Below, in pieces: positions 21,993-32,223 of a stretch of DNA of 64,000 bases. Below the pieces are notes generated by a model, which worked only from the letters and a program-made list of their open reading frames with translations, was not told the DNA's origin and made no database searches. The stretch comes from Schistocerca nitens. Its lineage: Eukaryota; Arthropoda; Insecta; Orthoptera; Acrididae. Made by a program: the position numbers and the translations under genes. Where the stretch lies: the NCBI RefSeq assembly GCF_023898315.1, contig NC_064616.1:539329602-539393601 (forward strand), written 5' to 3'. The first letter of the stretch is position 1. Each line of letters opens with the position of its first letter.

Positions 21993-23078
21993 ATGGTTTA
22001 TTCCTTAGAACAGAGGATTTTTCTGGTGTTGGAATTCCACCGCCTAGAACACAGTGTTGTTGCAACAAGACGAAGTTTTCAACGGAGGTTTAATGTAACC
22101 AAAGGACCGAAAAGCGATACAATAAAGGATCTGTTTGAAAAATTTCAACGGACTGGGAACGTGACGGATGAACGTGCTGGAAAGGTAGGGCGACCGCGTA
22201 CGGCAACCACAGAGGGCAACGCGCACCTAGTGCAACAGGTGATCCAACAGCGGCCTCGGGTTTCCGTTCGCCGTGTTGCAGATGCGGTCCAAATGACGCC
22301 AACGTCCACGTATCGTCTCATGCGCCAGAGTTTACACCTCTATCCATACAAAATTCAAACGCGGCAACCCCTCAGCGCCGCTACCATTGCTGCACGAGAG
22401 ACATTCGCTAACGATATAGTGCACAGGATTGATGACGGCGATATGCATGTGGGCAGCATTTGGTTTACTGACGAAGCTTATTTGTACCTGGACGGCTTCG
22501 TCAATAAACAGAACTGGCGCATATGGGGAACCGAAAAGCCCCATGTTGCAGCCCCATCGTCCCTGCATCCTCAAAAAGTACTGGTCTGGGCCGCCATTTC
22601 TTCCAAAGGAATCATTGGCCCATTTTTCAGATCCGAAACGATTACTGCATCACGCTATCTGGACATTCTTCGTGAATTTGTGGCGGTACAAACTGCCTTA
22701 GACGACACTGCGAACACCTCGTGGTTTATGCAAGATGGTGCCCGGCCACATCGCACGGCCGACGTCTTTAATTTCCTGAATGAATGTTTCGATGATCGTG
22801 TGATTGCTTTGGGATATCCGAAACATACAGGAGGCGGCGTGGATTGGCCTCCCTATTCGCCAGACATGAACCCCTGTGACTTCTTTCTGTGGGGACACTT
22901 GAAAGACCAGGTGTACCGCCAGAATCCAGAAACACTTGAACAGCTGAAGCAGTACATCTCATCTGCATGTGAAGCCATTCCGCCAGACACGTTGGCAAAG
23001 GTTTCGGGTAATTTCATTCAGAGACTACGCCATATTATTGCTACGCATGGTGGATATGTGGAAAATATCGTACTATAG
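21993..23078 (+). CDS. Mariner-like transposase, DDD-type, 361 aa
   Basis: I choose the ATG at 21993 (MVYSLEQRIFLVLEF), because that sequence matches where mariner-family N-termini begin; the frame is open upstream to an ATG at 21915 that adds 26 unconserved residues. Residues 1-75 form the first HTH (TRRSFQRRFN, RTGNVTDERAGKVGRPRT, the linker) and 80-125 the second (QQRPRVSVRRVADAVQM, STYRLMRQ). The catalytic domain has D160 (FTDEAYLYLDG), D248 (FMQDGARPH) and D296 (SPDMNPCDFFLWG). There are 47 residues between the second and third acidic residues, more than in the named mariner groups (34-41) that I know. The C-terminus ends GGYVENIVL. No stop or frameshift. It should act in the nucleus on the flanking inverted repeats. 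Confidence 0.92.
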   Translation: MVYSLEQRIFLVLEFHRLEHSVVATRRSFQRRFNVTKGPKSDTIKDLFEKFQRTGNVTDERAGKVGRPRTATTEGNAHLVQQVIQQRPRVSVRRVADAVQMTPTSTYRLMRQSLHLYPYKIQTRQPLSAATIAARETFANDIVHRIDDGDMHVGSIWFTDEAYLYLDGFVNKQNWRIWGTEKPHVAAPSSLHPQKVLVWAAISSKGIIGPFFRSETITASRYLDILREFVAVQTALDDTANTSWFMQDGARPHRTADVFNFLNECFDDRVIALGYPKHTGGGVDWPPYSPDMNPCDFFLWGHLKDQVYRQNPETLEQLKQYISSACEAIPPDTLAKVSGNFIQRLRHIIATHGGYVENIVL

Positions 23079-23091
23079 AGTTTCCCAGACC

Positions 23092-23259
23092 GCAGCGCCA
23101 TCTGTTGTTGAAAATTGTAACTACTGTAATTTCGAAAGTTTGTCTGCCTGAAAATGTACTGTTGTCCCAAGGATATTGCAACAAACGGTGTATTTCTATC
23201 GCTGCTCGTTTAGTTTTTATTGGCGTTTCAAATATACCGGTCATTTTTGAAACACCCTG
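23092..23259 (-). repeat. Right terminal inverted repeat of the mariner-like element
   Basis: Inverse partner of 21712-21879. It starts 14 bp after the transposase stop codon. Confidence 0.95.
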
Positions 23260-23264
23260 TACAT

Positions 23265-24745
23265 TGCTGTAAGTCGCTCTCTCCTTTGCTGCATGTTCCC
23301 CATACCGAAATCTGTAAACTAATGTGAGACTCAGTCTCCTAATGCACCCGTTGTCCGCAAGCCCTTAAATAAGAATTTGCGAGTAACCTATGGAAGGAAA
23401 CAGCCTGAGATATGGCCGTGTACTGTCATAAGACTGCAGGCGCTCTATGTCATACTGCCCATCGGAAGGTGGTGCGAAATGCGGCAAATTGCGAAGGACC
23501 GCTAGGCGTTGGTAGAGCGGCTACGCCGAAACTGGCAGTATCGGGCGTAAAGTGGCGTTGTGGATCCCGTGTGTCCTGTGAGAGAGATGACCAATGTCTG
23601 TTCGACAACTTAGTTCCATTCGCTGTCTCCACCGTTGTCAAATGAGATAGATCCATCAGTTTCCCGGAAGTGCAAGAATTTCGGGAAGATGAGTGAACGA
23701 TAACTTTCTTTTATGACTAAGATCTACTATAAGATAATGTATGGTGTTTGCGGAGTTTCATATTGACTTTGACGGAAGGAGAATCATATTCTCTCACTAG
23801 AAAATATTTTTTCCCGTTACCAAAGGCCATGTCAATATATGGATTGTATATAGTGTTGTAAATGCAAATGACTGAGATGAAACTGGCTTTTTATTATTGT
23901 AGTGTAGAACACTCTTTACAAAATGTGTTTCCTTTTTTTTAAGTTACAACTGTTCGTCAAATAAATGAATTTGTGAGTGGTTGTCTTAGTAGGTAAACGG
24001 TTTTGTCCTGGACAAAGGGAGAGCGCTTCATTTCGAAGTATCTCGTGGAAAGGGAGAGATGTGGACGCTTTCCTGTTAGTGTTTGGGACTGCACTCGGCT
24101 TGGTGCGCAGGATGGCAGTGGATAATGGATGGAATCTTCAATGGAAAAGCCTTTGTCAATATTCTAGAATACTTGATGAAGCTTATCGTTGAGTCTCTGT
24201 ATCTTCAAGGAGACATTTATTTGAGGCAGATATGAACAACACATAGCATACAATAATTTTAATAGATTTAAAATGTTCCCCTTTTCATTTCCTAAAGGCC
24301 ACAACTTGAGCAACCACTCTACTCTGTCGTTTGGTATTCTCCTGATGTCCCAGTATGGTTGTTACATTTCTTCTGATCGTAATGTCCTGAATGTAATTTC
24401 CTCTTTTGGCCTCATAGCTGCTAGCTTCATACGTTGCCCCTAAATACAATTACGAGGAGGGTGATGTGTTGAATATGTGGGCGGACGTCATTGCCATGTA
24501 GACCAACAAACTGCAGTTGACATTTGTACGAATACAGAAAACGCGTTCAACTAGGAGACGTACGATTACTCGCTTAGGGGAATCAATGTCACTGTACCTT
24601 TGAGAAATCCTGCGTAATGAGGGTGGATGGGTTCTTTTGTAGAAATATACTCTTCAGTAAAAGCCATACGGTCGATAGTCTGATAATCAGTCAAGAGTTG
24701 CCTTAAACACCTCATCATAACAAACGTCCATTATATTTCTTATAT
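23265..24745. other. No recognisable gene
   Basis: Small open frames (23412-23645, 23977-24192) without known motifs. No repeat recognised. Confidence 0.4.
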
Positions 24746-24847
24746 TCCATGTTGTTGTTGTGGTCTTCAGTCCAGAGACTGGTTTGATGCAGCTCCTCTT
24801 CATGCTACTCTATCCTGTGCAATGTTCTTCATCTCCCAGTACCTACT

Positions 24848-27615
24848 TCAACCTACATCCCTCTGAATCTGTTTAGTGTACTCATCTTTTGGTCTGCCTC
24901 TACGATTTTTAGCCTCCACGCTGCCCTCCAATACTAAATTGGTGATCCCTTGATGCCTCAGAATATGTCCTACCAAGCGATCCCTTCTTCTAATCAAGTT
25001 GTGCCACAAATTTCTCTTCTCCCCAATTTTATTCAATACCTCCTCATTAGTTATGTGATCTACCCATCTAATCTTCAGCATTCTTTTGTAACACATTTCG
25101 AAACCTTCTATTCTCTTCTTGTCTAAACTATTTATCGTCCACATTTTACTTCCATACATGGCTACACTGAATACAAATACTTTCAGAAACGACTTCCTCA
25201 CATATAAACCTATACTCGATGTTAACAAATTTCTCTTCTTCAGAAACGCTTTCCTTGACATTGCCAGTCTACATTTTATATCCTCTCTACTTCGACCATC
25301 ATCAGATATTTTGCTCCACAAATAGCAAAACTCCTTTACTACTTTGAGCGTCTCATATCCTAATCTAATTCCCTCAGCATCACCCGATTTAATTCGACTA
25401 CATTCCATTATCCTCGTTTTGCTTTTGTTGATGTTCATCTTATATCCTCCTTTCAACACACTGTCCATTCCGTTCAGCTGCTCTTCCAGGTCCTATGCTG
25501 TGTGTGGCAGAATTACAATGTCATCGGCGAGCCTCGAAGTTTTTATTTCTCCTCCATGGATTTTAATTCCTACTCCGAATTTTTCTTTTGTTTCCTTTAC
25601 TTCTTGCTCAATATACAGATTGAATAACATCGGGGATAGGCTACAACTCTGTCTCACTCCCTTCCCAACCACTGCTTCCCTTTCATGCCCCTCGACTCTT
25701 ATAACTGCCATCTGGTCTCTGTACAAATTGTAAATAGCCTTTCGCTCCCTGTATTTTACCGCTGTCACCTTCATAATTTGAAAGAGCATATTCCAGTCAA
25801 CATAGTCAAAAGCTTCTTCTAAGCCTACAAATGCTAGAAACGTAGGTTTGCCTTTCCTTAATCAGTTTCCTAAGAGAAGTCGTAGGGTCAGTATTGCCTC
25901 ACGTGTTCCAACATTTCTACGGAATCCAAACTGATCTTCCCCGAGGTTGGCTTCTACCAGTTTTTCCATTCGTTTGTAAAGAATTCGTGTTAGTATTTTG
26001 CAGCCGTGGCTTATTAAACTGATCGTTCGATAATTTTCACATCTGTCAACACCTACTTTCATTGGGATTGGAATTATTGTATTCTTCTCGAAGTCTGAGG
26101 GTATTTCGCCTGTCTCATACATCTTTTTCTGCTGGTAGTAGAGTTTTGTCAGGGCTGGCTCTCCTAAGGTTATCAGTAGTTCTAATGGAATGTTGTCTAC
26201 TCCCGGGGCCTTGTTTCGACTTAGGCCTTTGAATGCTATGTCAAACTCTTCAAGCAGTATTATATCTGCCGTTTCATCTTCATCTACGTCCTCTTCCATT
26301 TCCACAATATTGTCCTCAAGAACATCGCCCTTGTATAGACCCTCTATATACTCCTTCCTCATTTATGCTTTCACTTATTTGCTTAGAACTGGGTTTCCAT
26401 CTGAGCTCGTGATATTCATACAGGTGGTTCTCTTTTCTCCAAATGTCTCTTTAATTTTCCTGTAGGCAGTATCTATCTTAACCCCTAGTGATATACGCCT
26501 CTACATCCTTACATGTCCCCTCTATTCATCCCTGCTTAGCCATTAGGCACTTCCTGTCGATCTCATTTTTCAGACGTTTGTATTCATTCAAAAATGGTTC
26601 AAATGGCTCTGAGCACTATGGGACTCAACTGCTGAGGTCATTAGTCCCCTAGAACTTAGAACTAGTTAAACCTAACTAACCTAAGGACATCACAAACATC
26701 CATGCCCGAGGCAGGATTCGAACCTGCGACCGTAGCGGTCCTGCGGTTCCAGACTGCAGCGCCTTTAACCGCACGGCCACTTCGGCCGGCTTGTATTCAT
26801 TTTTGCATTTACTCCTTTCATCAATTAAATTCAATATCTCTTACGTTACCCAAGGATTTCTATTAGTCCTTGTCTTTTTACCTACTTGATGCTCTGCTGC
26901 TTTCACTATTTCATCTCCCAAAGCTACCCATTCTTCTTCTACTATATTTCTTTCCCCCATTCTTGTCAATCGTTCCCTAATGCTCTCCCTGAAACTCTCT
27001 ACAACCTCTGGTTCTTTCAGTGTATCCAGGTCCCATCACCTTACATTACCACCCTTTTTCATTTTCTTCAGTTTTAATCTACAGTTCAGAACCGTCTGCC
27101 CTTGGAAATGTCTTACATTTTAAAACCTTGGCCCTAAATCTCTGTCTTACCGTTATATAATCTATCTGACACCTTCCCGGATCTCCAGGCTTCCTCCAAG
27201 TATACAGCCTTCTTTCATGATTCTTGAACCAAGTGTTAGCTATGAATAATTTATGCTCTGTGCAAAGTTCTACCAGGCAGATTCCTCTTTCATTCCTTAC
27301 CCCCATTCCATATTTACCTACCACGTTTCCTTCTCTTCCTTTTCCTATTATCGAATTCCTATTTTTTCATTCATTATTAAACTTACTCCTGCATTACCCC
27401 TATTTGATTTTGTATTTATAGCCCTGTATTCACCTGGCCAGAAGTCTTGTTCCTTCTGCCACCGAACTTCACTAATTCCCACTATATCTAACTTTAACCT
27501 ATCGATTACCCTTTTTCAATTTCCTAACCTACCTGCCCGATTAAGAGATCTGACATTCCACGCTCCGATCCGTAGAATGCCAGTTTTCTTTCGCCTGATA
27601 ACAACGTCCTCCTGA
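24848..27615 (-). pseudogene. RTE endonuclease-reverse transcriptase, degenerate
   Basis: Reading from 27.6 kb downwards: the endonuclease end with GVRNERGICLVELCTEHKLF, NTWFKNHERRLYTW and CQIDYI (about 27310-27160); then, after the SINE and a damaged spacer, the RT fingers with RNKAPGVDNIPLEL, NYRTISLISHGCKILTRIL and DQFGFRRNVGTREAI (26362-25862); palm with VRQSCSLSPMLFNLYIE and LADDIVIL (25789-25493, catalytic DD; Leu for the usual Phe); then thumb and tail with INKSKTRIMECS, YLWSKISDDGRSREDIKCR, YGSKMWT, RRMLKIRWVDHITNEEVL-type and GHILRHQG (25468-24848). This order and the tail match the arthropod RTE group. Frameshifts separate the blocks and the N-terminal endonuclease is poorly preserved. 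The coding role is target-primed reverse transcription; this copy is dead. Confidence 0.8.
26589..26790 (-). mobile_element. tRNA-derived SINE (main family) in the RTE element
   Basis: Full-length minus-strand copy, AAAAATGGTTCAAATGGC to TTCGGCCGGC, with duplication TTGTATTCATT at 26578-26588 and 26791-26801. Confidence 0.94.
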
Positions 27616-28098
27616 CTAGTCCCCGAATGGGGGACTATTTTATCTCCGGTATATTTTACCCAAGAGGACGCCATCATCATTTAGCCATACTGTAAAGCTT
27701 TATGCCCTAGGTAAAAATTACGGCTGTAGTTTACCCTTGCTTTCAGCCGCCGCCATACCAGCACAACAAGGCCGTTTTGGTTAGTGTTACAATGTCAGAT
27801 CAGTCAATCATCGAGACTTTTGTACCTGCAACTACTGATAAGGCTGCTGCCCCTCTTGAGGAACCACACGTTTGTCTGGCCTCACAACAGATACCCGTCC
27901 GTTGTGGTTGCACCTACGGTTCGGCTCTCTGTATCGCTGAGGCACGCAAGCCTCCCCACCAATGGCAAGGTCCATGGTTCATGGGGAATTGTACAGCATA
28001 GAAACTGAGAAATATCACCCAGTTGACGGGAAGTAAGGAATGGATTAGTGCACGTGTTGTCTCAAGCACAGGCCGCAGTGTCTATGTTTGTGTCTTTG

Positions 28099-28111
28099 TG
28101 TGTGCGCGTCT

Positions 28112-28157
<46 letters not shown>
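28099..28157. repeat. (GT)n microsatellite
   Basis: Nearly pure GT run, abutting the head of the following SINE. The SINE is also followed by GTGTGTGTGC, so its target was this tract. Confidence 0.95.
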
Positions 28158-28159
<2 letters not shown>

Positions 28160-28358
28160 GCGGGTCGCTGTGGCCGAGCGGTTCTAGGCGCTTCAGTCTG
28201 GAAACGCGCGACCGCTACGGTCGCAGATTCGAATCCTGCCTCGGGCATGGATGTATGTGATGTCCTTAGGTTAGTTAGCTTTAAGTAGTTCTAAGTTATA
28301 TGGTACTGATTACCTCAGATGTTAAATCCCATAGTGTTCAGAGCCATTTGAACCATTT
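28158..28358 (+). mobile_element. tRNA-derived SINE (main family) inserted in a GT tract
   Basis: The head GCGGGTCGCTGTGGCCGAGCG and B box GATTCGAATCC are followed by the family body ending GAGCCATTTGAACCATTT. The GTGTGTGTG on both sides is compatible with a target duplication but cannot be told from the repeat. Confidence 0.92.
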
Positions 28359-28379
28359 GTGTGTGTGTGCGGGCGCACG

Positions 28380-29502
28380 CGCTCTTTTTCACGTCTGTAA
28401 AGTAGTTTAATGTAGTGGCAAGTTACAGAACTAGTTTATACTCAAACTGTGAGCCGCATGTTAGATTAACTAGATTATTGGAGGATGTATTACGTCTACA
28501 TTTATTTAGCACAAACATTGCGCTCTTGAAGTCTCGACTCGCAATAAGTGCAGCAATTTACAGTGTCAATTTTATTTACCTTCGATGACCCACCGATACT
28601 GCAGCAGATGCTACAATATAAAAGGAAACAATCATCTGGGCACTATATGTAGTGTGGTGACATCACTATCTGTACGTTCGTCGAATAGCCTAGGTGAAAC
28701 TCTATTCACAGGTTCGATGGAGCAAGTGGTACCCATATCATATCTTCAGTGGTTAGAGTATTCATCATAGATAAACTGTCCACTCGCTTTTGATCACTAG
28801 GAAGAGTAGGATGAAGTTATGGCAAAATTTACATATCACATAAAAGAACTAAGGATCTTTTTTGTATTCGGTACTAGTACAGAAGTAAATAACTTCTCTC
28901 AGAAGCGTACAATTCATTTTCTCCTCTCATCTCATAGCACGTACTTTATTATGAAGTGAGTAAATAAAAATTTTTGGGTCCTGAAGCAAAGTATGGCATG
29001 AGAGACTTACCGTAGTCCCCACGAGAAACTTTGTAAAAACCAGGGAGTCCTCCATTATTTCGTCCATCCGGCTGTTTACATTCGTACAATTCTACTACTC
29101 GTCAGTTCTTATTTAAGGACTTGTGGACATAGTGTGTTTTATCAGAGCGAGCCTTATGTTAATATACTAGTTTTGGAATGGGGAACTAGCAAAAATGAGA
29201 GTTTCGGCCACAGCGGCCTGCTATTCGGCATTCCCTTATAAGCAACTGAGCTAGCAAACAGACATATGGGGCGCAGCTGTATGCAACTGAATTCCATACG
29301 CCAGGCATGTGATGCAAATATCACTGAGCTAGAGATCCTTGTGCTGACTTAGTATATCAATAATTTCGAGTAATGGTTGTCAGTAGAAGATTGCTCAGAT
29401 TCATTTTTTGAAAAATTCTGTAAATTCAAATCGTTCTTGTAAAATTTATTTTTCTAATTGATATCAACTGAAATGTTTTTGTATATCTGTAACGAGACGC
29501 TT
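28380..29502. other. No recognisable gene
   Basis: A 61-aa plus-strand frame (28585-28770) has no known motif. Otherwise AT-rich. Confidence 0.4.
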
Positions 29503-29512
29503 GGAATATATT

Positions 29513-29704
29513 ATGGCTGGTTCTGAGCACTACGGGACTTAACATCTGAGGTCATCAGTCCCCTAGAACTTAGAACCACTTAAACCTAACTAACCTAAAG
29601 ATATCACACGCATCCATGCCCGAGGCAGGATTCGAACCTGCGACCGTAGCGGTCGCGCACTTCCAGACTGAAGCTCCTAGAACCGCTCGGCCACCACGGA
29701 CGGC
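29513..29704 (-). mobile_element. tRNA-derived SINE (main family)
   Basis: Minus-strand copy, ATGGCTGGTTCTGAGC to ACCACGGACGGC. Flanking GGAATATATT (29503-29512) and GGAATCTATT (29705-29714) are a duplication with one change. It lies just 5' of the piggyBac remnant. Confidence 0.9.
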
Positions 29705-29739
29705 GGAATCTATTGTGCTTGACATTCTTAATATTTTCT

Positions 29740-31215
29740 TTTTTAGGTCCCAGCTCATGCTTACTAGTAACGAAATAGTGGAATTACTGGATGGTTTAAA
29801 TGAAAATGTCCATAGAATTGATGTTTACAATAACCAATCTTGAGGAGGCTTTGCATCATGTAGCGACAACAGAGAAAAAGGATTGTCTCTGCACAATTAG
29901 GTTGAACCGAAATCAATTACTCGCTCCAGTGGAGCTGGTAGTACTACAGTACGAAAACGATTATGATGACACAGCCATGTTTGAAGTCAGTCCTACTAGT
30001 ACTTCTCTATTTATTGCACCTATTCCAACTACGTCTAGCACCAGTTCAGGAGGAGACATTATCGACCTAAGTAACAATGACGCTCAACTGCTGAATCAGT
30101 TGTGGCTAACATTGTTTCTGGAGGCCCTTTTAGAAACGAAAGACAGCGCAATGTCAGGAACGTAAATGTATAAAGAGCGACTTGCTTGTCCAACTGGATG
30201 GATTGCCATCGTGACCTCCACGAGTAATTCTTACACTCAATAAAAACAGTGAACCAATCGAGTTATATGAGATAATATTCCACAAAGATGTCACGCATCA
30301 CATTGTAAGGCACATGGTAGAGTACGTCGATGAAAAACGTAACACTACTTTCTGCCTTTCGGTGGATGAAATGTACTGATTTCTACGTATATTGATTCTC
30401 AGCTCTTACGTGCTTTTATCTAGACATCCCATGCACTGGGAGGCTAAAGGAGATACCCACAATGTTACAGTGGCCAAATCGATGCGACGTAACCGGTTCG
30501 AAGAGATATTAAGTTAATTTGATGTCGCAGATAACAACTTACACACAGGCGAAAAAGTAGCTAAAATTATGCTATTGTTCGACTCGTAAACTAAAACTTT
30601 CACTAGTTTACTCCCACTGAGGGAAACTTCAATACTGGTGAAACAGTGATGAAATATTTTGGATGCCATGGCAGAAACATCGAATTCATGGGAAGCCGAT
30701 CCGTGTTTTATTCAAATGATTCGTTTGCGGCAACTCGTTGAAGGTACTGTTTGGAAGTTGACTTGTATGAAATACGATCTGAAGCATGCGATATAGTCCA
30801 TGGAGAAAATTTCCTTACCAAACTGATATATACAGTAAAAAACGAATGTCCAGACCCACCATTTCCTTTATATTCTAACAGTTTCTTTACGTCACTGTAT
30901 TACCAAATACTTTGCAAGGAAACAATGTGAAAATTAATGGAAGCGTTCGTGAAAATGGAGCAGACAAATGTCAACTAATGGAGTTCAAGTCCTATAAAAA
31001 AGCAACCTAGGGGATTTTATGACGGCAGGCTGGACACGAACCCGATAATATATGCGTCGTACGACGGAAAGGTAACAGTGTGGCTACACTGTTCTCTAAT
31101 GAGTTTGGAATAAATCCCAACAAAAAGGCACGATGATATTCAGCTGCTACAAAACAGAAAACATATGCTGATGAGCCAAACGTTGTACATTAGTACAACT
31201 GACTTATGGCTGTAG
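29740..31215 (+). pseudogene. piggyBac-like (PGBD) transposase pseudogene
   Basis: The N-terminal acidic/Ser-rich part (29800-30165) is followed by conserved blocks in shifting frames. At about 30250: EPIELYEIIFHKDVTHHIV. Then VDEKRNTTFCLSVDEM, LRILILSSYVLLSRHPMHWE and MRRNRFEEILS (about 30480), DVADNNLHTGEKVAK and LFDS. Then a Phe-Gly-(cys)-His-Gly block near 30660 and FYDGRLDTN (about 31015) with a following VATLFSNEFGINP. At the end (about 31190) a LMAVVDR block stands where PGBDs have the conserved GVDR motif. Many stops make it dead. No TTAA-flanked inverted ends were seen. Family role: DDD cut-and-paste transposase. Confidence 0.75.
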
Positions 31216-31445
31216 TAGACAGACTGTGCGGGGCCCGTTGGTAGTGTGGGTTTAGCCATGAGGAGTGCCGATGTCGTCTGCGCATTTGCGATAGCCATTG
31301 TGTCTGGGCTGCGCAGTGGTTAATGCAAGTACCTAGTAAACAAGAAATCTAGGCTTCGAATCCCGGTCCAGCACATATTTTCACTCATGGTCGCTGAGGC
31401 CACACAACGTCCTGATGCAGCAGGTATCAGAAGTCCCTTCTCTTT
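31216..31445 (+). repeat. tRNA-related repeat (SINE-like), degenerate
   Basis: 31310-31375 resembles a tRNA-type head, GCGCAGTGGTTAATGCAAG then GGCTTCGAATCCCGGTCC (B box) followed by AGCACATATTTTCA, a sequence shared by common orthopteran SINE-like repeats as I recall them. The upstream half is unassigned. No target duplication found. Confidence 0.4.
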
Positions 31446-32215
31446 CGTTCCCTCTCTCCCTCCTATTTACAGACTAGATGCTAATACTGAAGATTACAGA
31501 ATTACTGTAAGAGACCAAAAGTGGTAAATTTCCAGTCTTTAAAACTCTTCCACGTCCCCTACGACAATTGAGAACTACTGTAAGAAAACTCTGAGCTCAA
31601 CATAATGTTGCCACCTGCCAACTCCGAAGAAGAGCTGTGCATTGTAAATATAAAGTTTTCAAATCGTGAAGCATATGTAGTTTATATCTGCATGACTACT
31701 GCTTTCCATAATTATTACATGCACAACTATATTATGTTTTGTATTGACCTAATATGATTACTTCACAGTTCGTAAATTGTAATAATAAAACCTGTTTATC
31801 TAATTCTTATTAATAAATTTTAATTAGCGTATAATATATCTTATTTTGATTGAGTGCCCAAGTGCTAATATTTGACCACTTTAGAAACCTCTTTTCACAA
31901 CTGTCTGCTACTAACTACTGTTACAGTTGTTATCTGGCGTCACCTATAAATGATGAGTATCATACAACCCATAACAAAACATGTTCTAGGCATATATGGG
32001 ATGTAGGCACTACACATTCGTCTGATATGAATTAACGGCATTACAAAACAATGACAAATACTGGATGCAGCATAAGCGTTATTACACAGATAGCAAGAGA
32101 AAAGTGCGAAAACCAAATTTTTCAGAAAAAAAGGCCATTCAGGTAATGTTTGTGGACTAATTGATAGCCGACGGACTTCCACGACTGGAGTTCAATTTAT
32201 TGTCCTACTACACTC
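31446..32215. other. No recognisable gene
   Basis: AT-rich spacer before the second Tc1-like element. Nothing identified. Confidence 0.4.
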
Positions 32216-32223
32216 CCTATATA

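Larger units (their letters stand above)
21712..23259 (+). mobile_element. Mariner-like DNA transposon with 168-bp inverted repeats, apparently intact
   Basis: The element is 1,548 bp, flanked by TA at 21710-21711 and 23260-23261, the Tc1/mariner target. The terminal inverted repeats start CAGGGTGTTTCAAAAATGAC and run 21712-21879 and 23092-23259. I count three mismatches in 168 bp. The long repeats end in AACAACAGATGGCGCTGC. Between them lies one uninterrupted transposase gene. High repeat identity and an intact ORF suggest recent mobility. Confidence 0.95.
24751..27990 (-). mobile_element. RTE-type non-LTR retrotransposon (degenerate)
   Basis: The minus-strand element ends at 24751 in a (CAA)n tail preceded by the 3' sequence complementary to GTGGTCTTCAGTCCAGAGAC, a motif very common at LINE ends in orthopteran DNA. 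It runs up through RT and endonuclease to a 5' region at 27660-27990, whose complement starts with CCCATGAACCATGGACCTTG. The short element at 46264-46626 carries the same 5' and 3' ends joined together, which supports both boundaries. Interrupted by a SINE at 26589-26790. Confidence 0.8.
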
